The notes under the pieces were generated by a model. The model had not been told where the DNA came from. It saw nothing but the letters and a program-made list of their open reading frames with translations, and made no database searches. Both the position numbers and the translations under genes were made by a program. A stretch of DNA of 20,508 bases from Phoronis australis (lineage: Eukaryota; Phoronida; Phoronidae). Shown here piece after piece: positions 19,933 to 20,508 of this stretch (its first letter is position 1; each line of letters begins with the position of its first letter). The DNA lies in the NCBI GenBank assembly GCA_002633005.1, contig NMRA01000014.1, positions 255,132-275,639 of the forward strand, read 5' to 3'.

Positions 19933-20096
19933 CAAAACAGTCACAGTCGGAAGAAGGCTTCATCAGGAGATTCTCGAGAAGACTTCTCTTGTGGAATCGC
20001 TTTATAATATACCCTTACAGAAATAAGGCTTTTAAGTACTTCAGGACGGTATCAGTCTTCGTCAACTTCCTGTCCAGTGTTCTTCTGATCTTTGAC
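19933..20096 (+). CDS. Channel exon: pre-S1 basic segment and S1 of a further channel unit
   Basis: The acceptor ATACTCATTGCAG and donor GAC/GTAAGTG are both strong. Phase 1 at the start and phase 0 at the end. The frame reads SEEGFIRRFSRRLLLWNRFI, then IYPYRNKAFKYFRTVSVFVN and FLSSVLLIFD. A Trp-x-x-F-x-I-x-P-x segment just before a hydrophobic helix is how CNG/HCN/CNGK channels enter S1. The R-R-F-S-R-R cluster is a possible basic-directed kinase site. Because a nearly complete channel unit ends at 14804, this S1 starts another one: the next repeat of the same polypeptide or the next gene. The continuation lies beyond the window. Confidence 0.78.
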
Positions 20097-20125
20097 GTAA
20101 GTGTTACAAAACTGCTATGAGCTGA

Positions 20126-20192
20126 TGACCTTGTGGGATAATTCTCGCTTCCTTCGTTCAAGGTCGTGGGTTCGAGTCCCACTGGGGCACAC
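20126..20192 (+). repeat. tRNA-derived relic (SINE or tRNA pseudogene), tRNA-Pro-like
   Basis: A perfect T arm (GTGGG 20166-20170, loop TTCGAGT, CCCAC 20178-20182) contains a B-box promoter match GGTTCGAGTCC (20169-20179). Upstream, GGGATAATTCTCGCTT resembles the D-arm/anticodon-stem part of animal tRNA-Pro. The 5' acceptor strand does not pair with the 3' side, so this is not a functional tRNA. A SINE head is likely. Confidence 0.6.
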
Positions 20193-20230
20193 TGGTAAAC
20201 CCATGAGTTAGGTCTTTAGAGCCTCAGCTC

Positions 20231-20232
<2 letters not shown>

Positions 20233-20268
<36 letters not shown>
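20233..20268 (+). repeat. AT dinucleotide microsatellite
   Basis: An uninterrupted (AT)n run of about 36 bases lies in the intron after the S1 exon, between the tRNA-like relic and the 50-bp minisatellite. Confidence 0.95.
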
Positions 20269-20270
<2 letters not shown>

Positions 20271-20360
20271 GTTTGTATGCAGATATGGGGTTATTATTTG
20301 AAACCTTGCAGTGGGGTAAAATTTTGAGACCTCGTTCCGGGGCATATATATAATATATAG

Positions 20361-20508
20361 CCCGCAACTATATATGCCCCATTGGGTATATGCCCCGGAA
20401 CAATATATATCCCGCAATTATATATACCTCGCTAGGTATATACCCCAGTACAATATATAGCCCGCAAGTATATATGTCCCATTGGGTGTATACAATATAT
20501 ACCCCGCA
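20361..20508 (+). repeat. 50-bp tandem minisatellite, about three units, runs off the window
   Basis: CCCGCAA recurs at 20361, 20411 and 20461, exactly 50 bases apart. Each unit carries TATATAT, then a C/G-rich step with GGGTATAT or similar and another AATATATA. The third unit appears shortened. The first 30 bases upstream (from about 20335) look like the end of a further, decayed unit. Confidence 0.85.

Larger units (their letters stand above)
3810..20096 (+). other. CNGK-type channel gene, partial (11 exons in window)
   Basis: This is the overall locus. Likely exons are 3810-3968, 4249-4366, 4706-4875, 5122-5324, 5765-5908, 10249-10410, 11540-11656, 12952-13085, 14636-14804, 18084-19668 (15531-16944 is a second, truncated copy of the start of this exon) and 19933-20096. 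Intron phases match at every junction. The joined product reads as the end of S2, S3, S4, S5, pore helix, filter, S6, C-linker, CNBD, a long linker, then the S1 of a new channel unit. A voltage-gated-like core with a CNBD and a GYGD filter is typical of CNGK channels, which in sea urchin sperm carry four such repeats in one polypeptide and conduct potassium in response to cGMP. HCN and EAG channels are alternatives, but HCN lacks the Asp after GYG and EAG-type channels usually have GFGN. The gene extends beyond both window ends. Confidence 0.75.

Overview
This window is intron-rich eukaryotic DNA, most likely from a marine invertebrate animal. Short exons of 117-203 nt with GT-AG (and apparently some GC-AG) splice sites are separated by introns of 0.25-4.3 kb. 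The window also carries LINE debris, MITE-like elements, a tRNA-derived relic and several microsatellites. Four isolated N characters (2751, 7883, 16945, 19694) suggest a draft assembly. I cannot name the species.

The main gene is on the + strand. Nine exons from 3810 to 14804 join without a frame break into most of one repeat of a cyclic-nucleotide-gated-type channel: the end of S2, S3, an unusually charge-poor S4, S5, a cysteine-containing turret, the pore helix with an SVGYGD potassium filter, S6, the C-linker and a cyclic-nucleotide-binding domain (CNBD). A very large exon (15531 onward, and again at 18084-19668) follows. It splices in phase to an exon at 19933-20096 that encodes an amphipathic stretch and the S1 helix of a further channel unit. 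The best reading is a CNGK-type gene (potassium-selective CNG channel with several channel repeats in one chain), with one repeat nearly complete and the next just starting. Two single-repeat channel genes in tandem are the main alternative, because an in-frame stop lies just past the putative last CNBD donor. The S1/S2 exon of the first repeat was not found in the 3.8 kb upstream.

The most unusual region is 15091-19497. A 1854-bp block containing about 440 bp of noncoding DNA and 471 codons of the large exon is present twice, with no indels and about 97 % identity by eye. The first copy breaks off exactly at the single N at 16945, and only the second copy has the rest of the exon and a donor. 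This is either a real tandem exon duplication or two haplotypes left side by side in the assembly. The exon encodes an unrecognised, hydrophilic, low-complexity segment with an RRAS motif and a CxxCxxC cluster.

Region by region: 1-3809 holds LINE debris (minus strand, about 700-1640), an AT-rich tandem repeat, a G20 tract and unassigned sequence. 3810-5908 holds the membrane and pore exons. 5909-10248 is a large intron with a TTAA-flanked MITE end and a well-formed candidate exon on the minus strand (6325-6561). 10249-14804 holds the C-linker and CNBD exons, with two MITE-like insertions. 14805-19668 is the duplicated module. 19669-20508 holds the S1 exon, a tRNA-like relic, an AT microsatellite and a 50-bp minisatellite.
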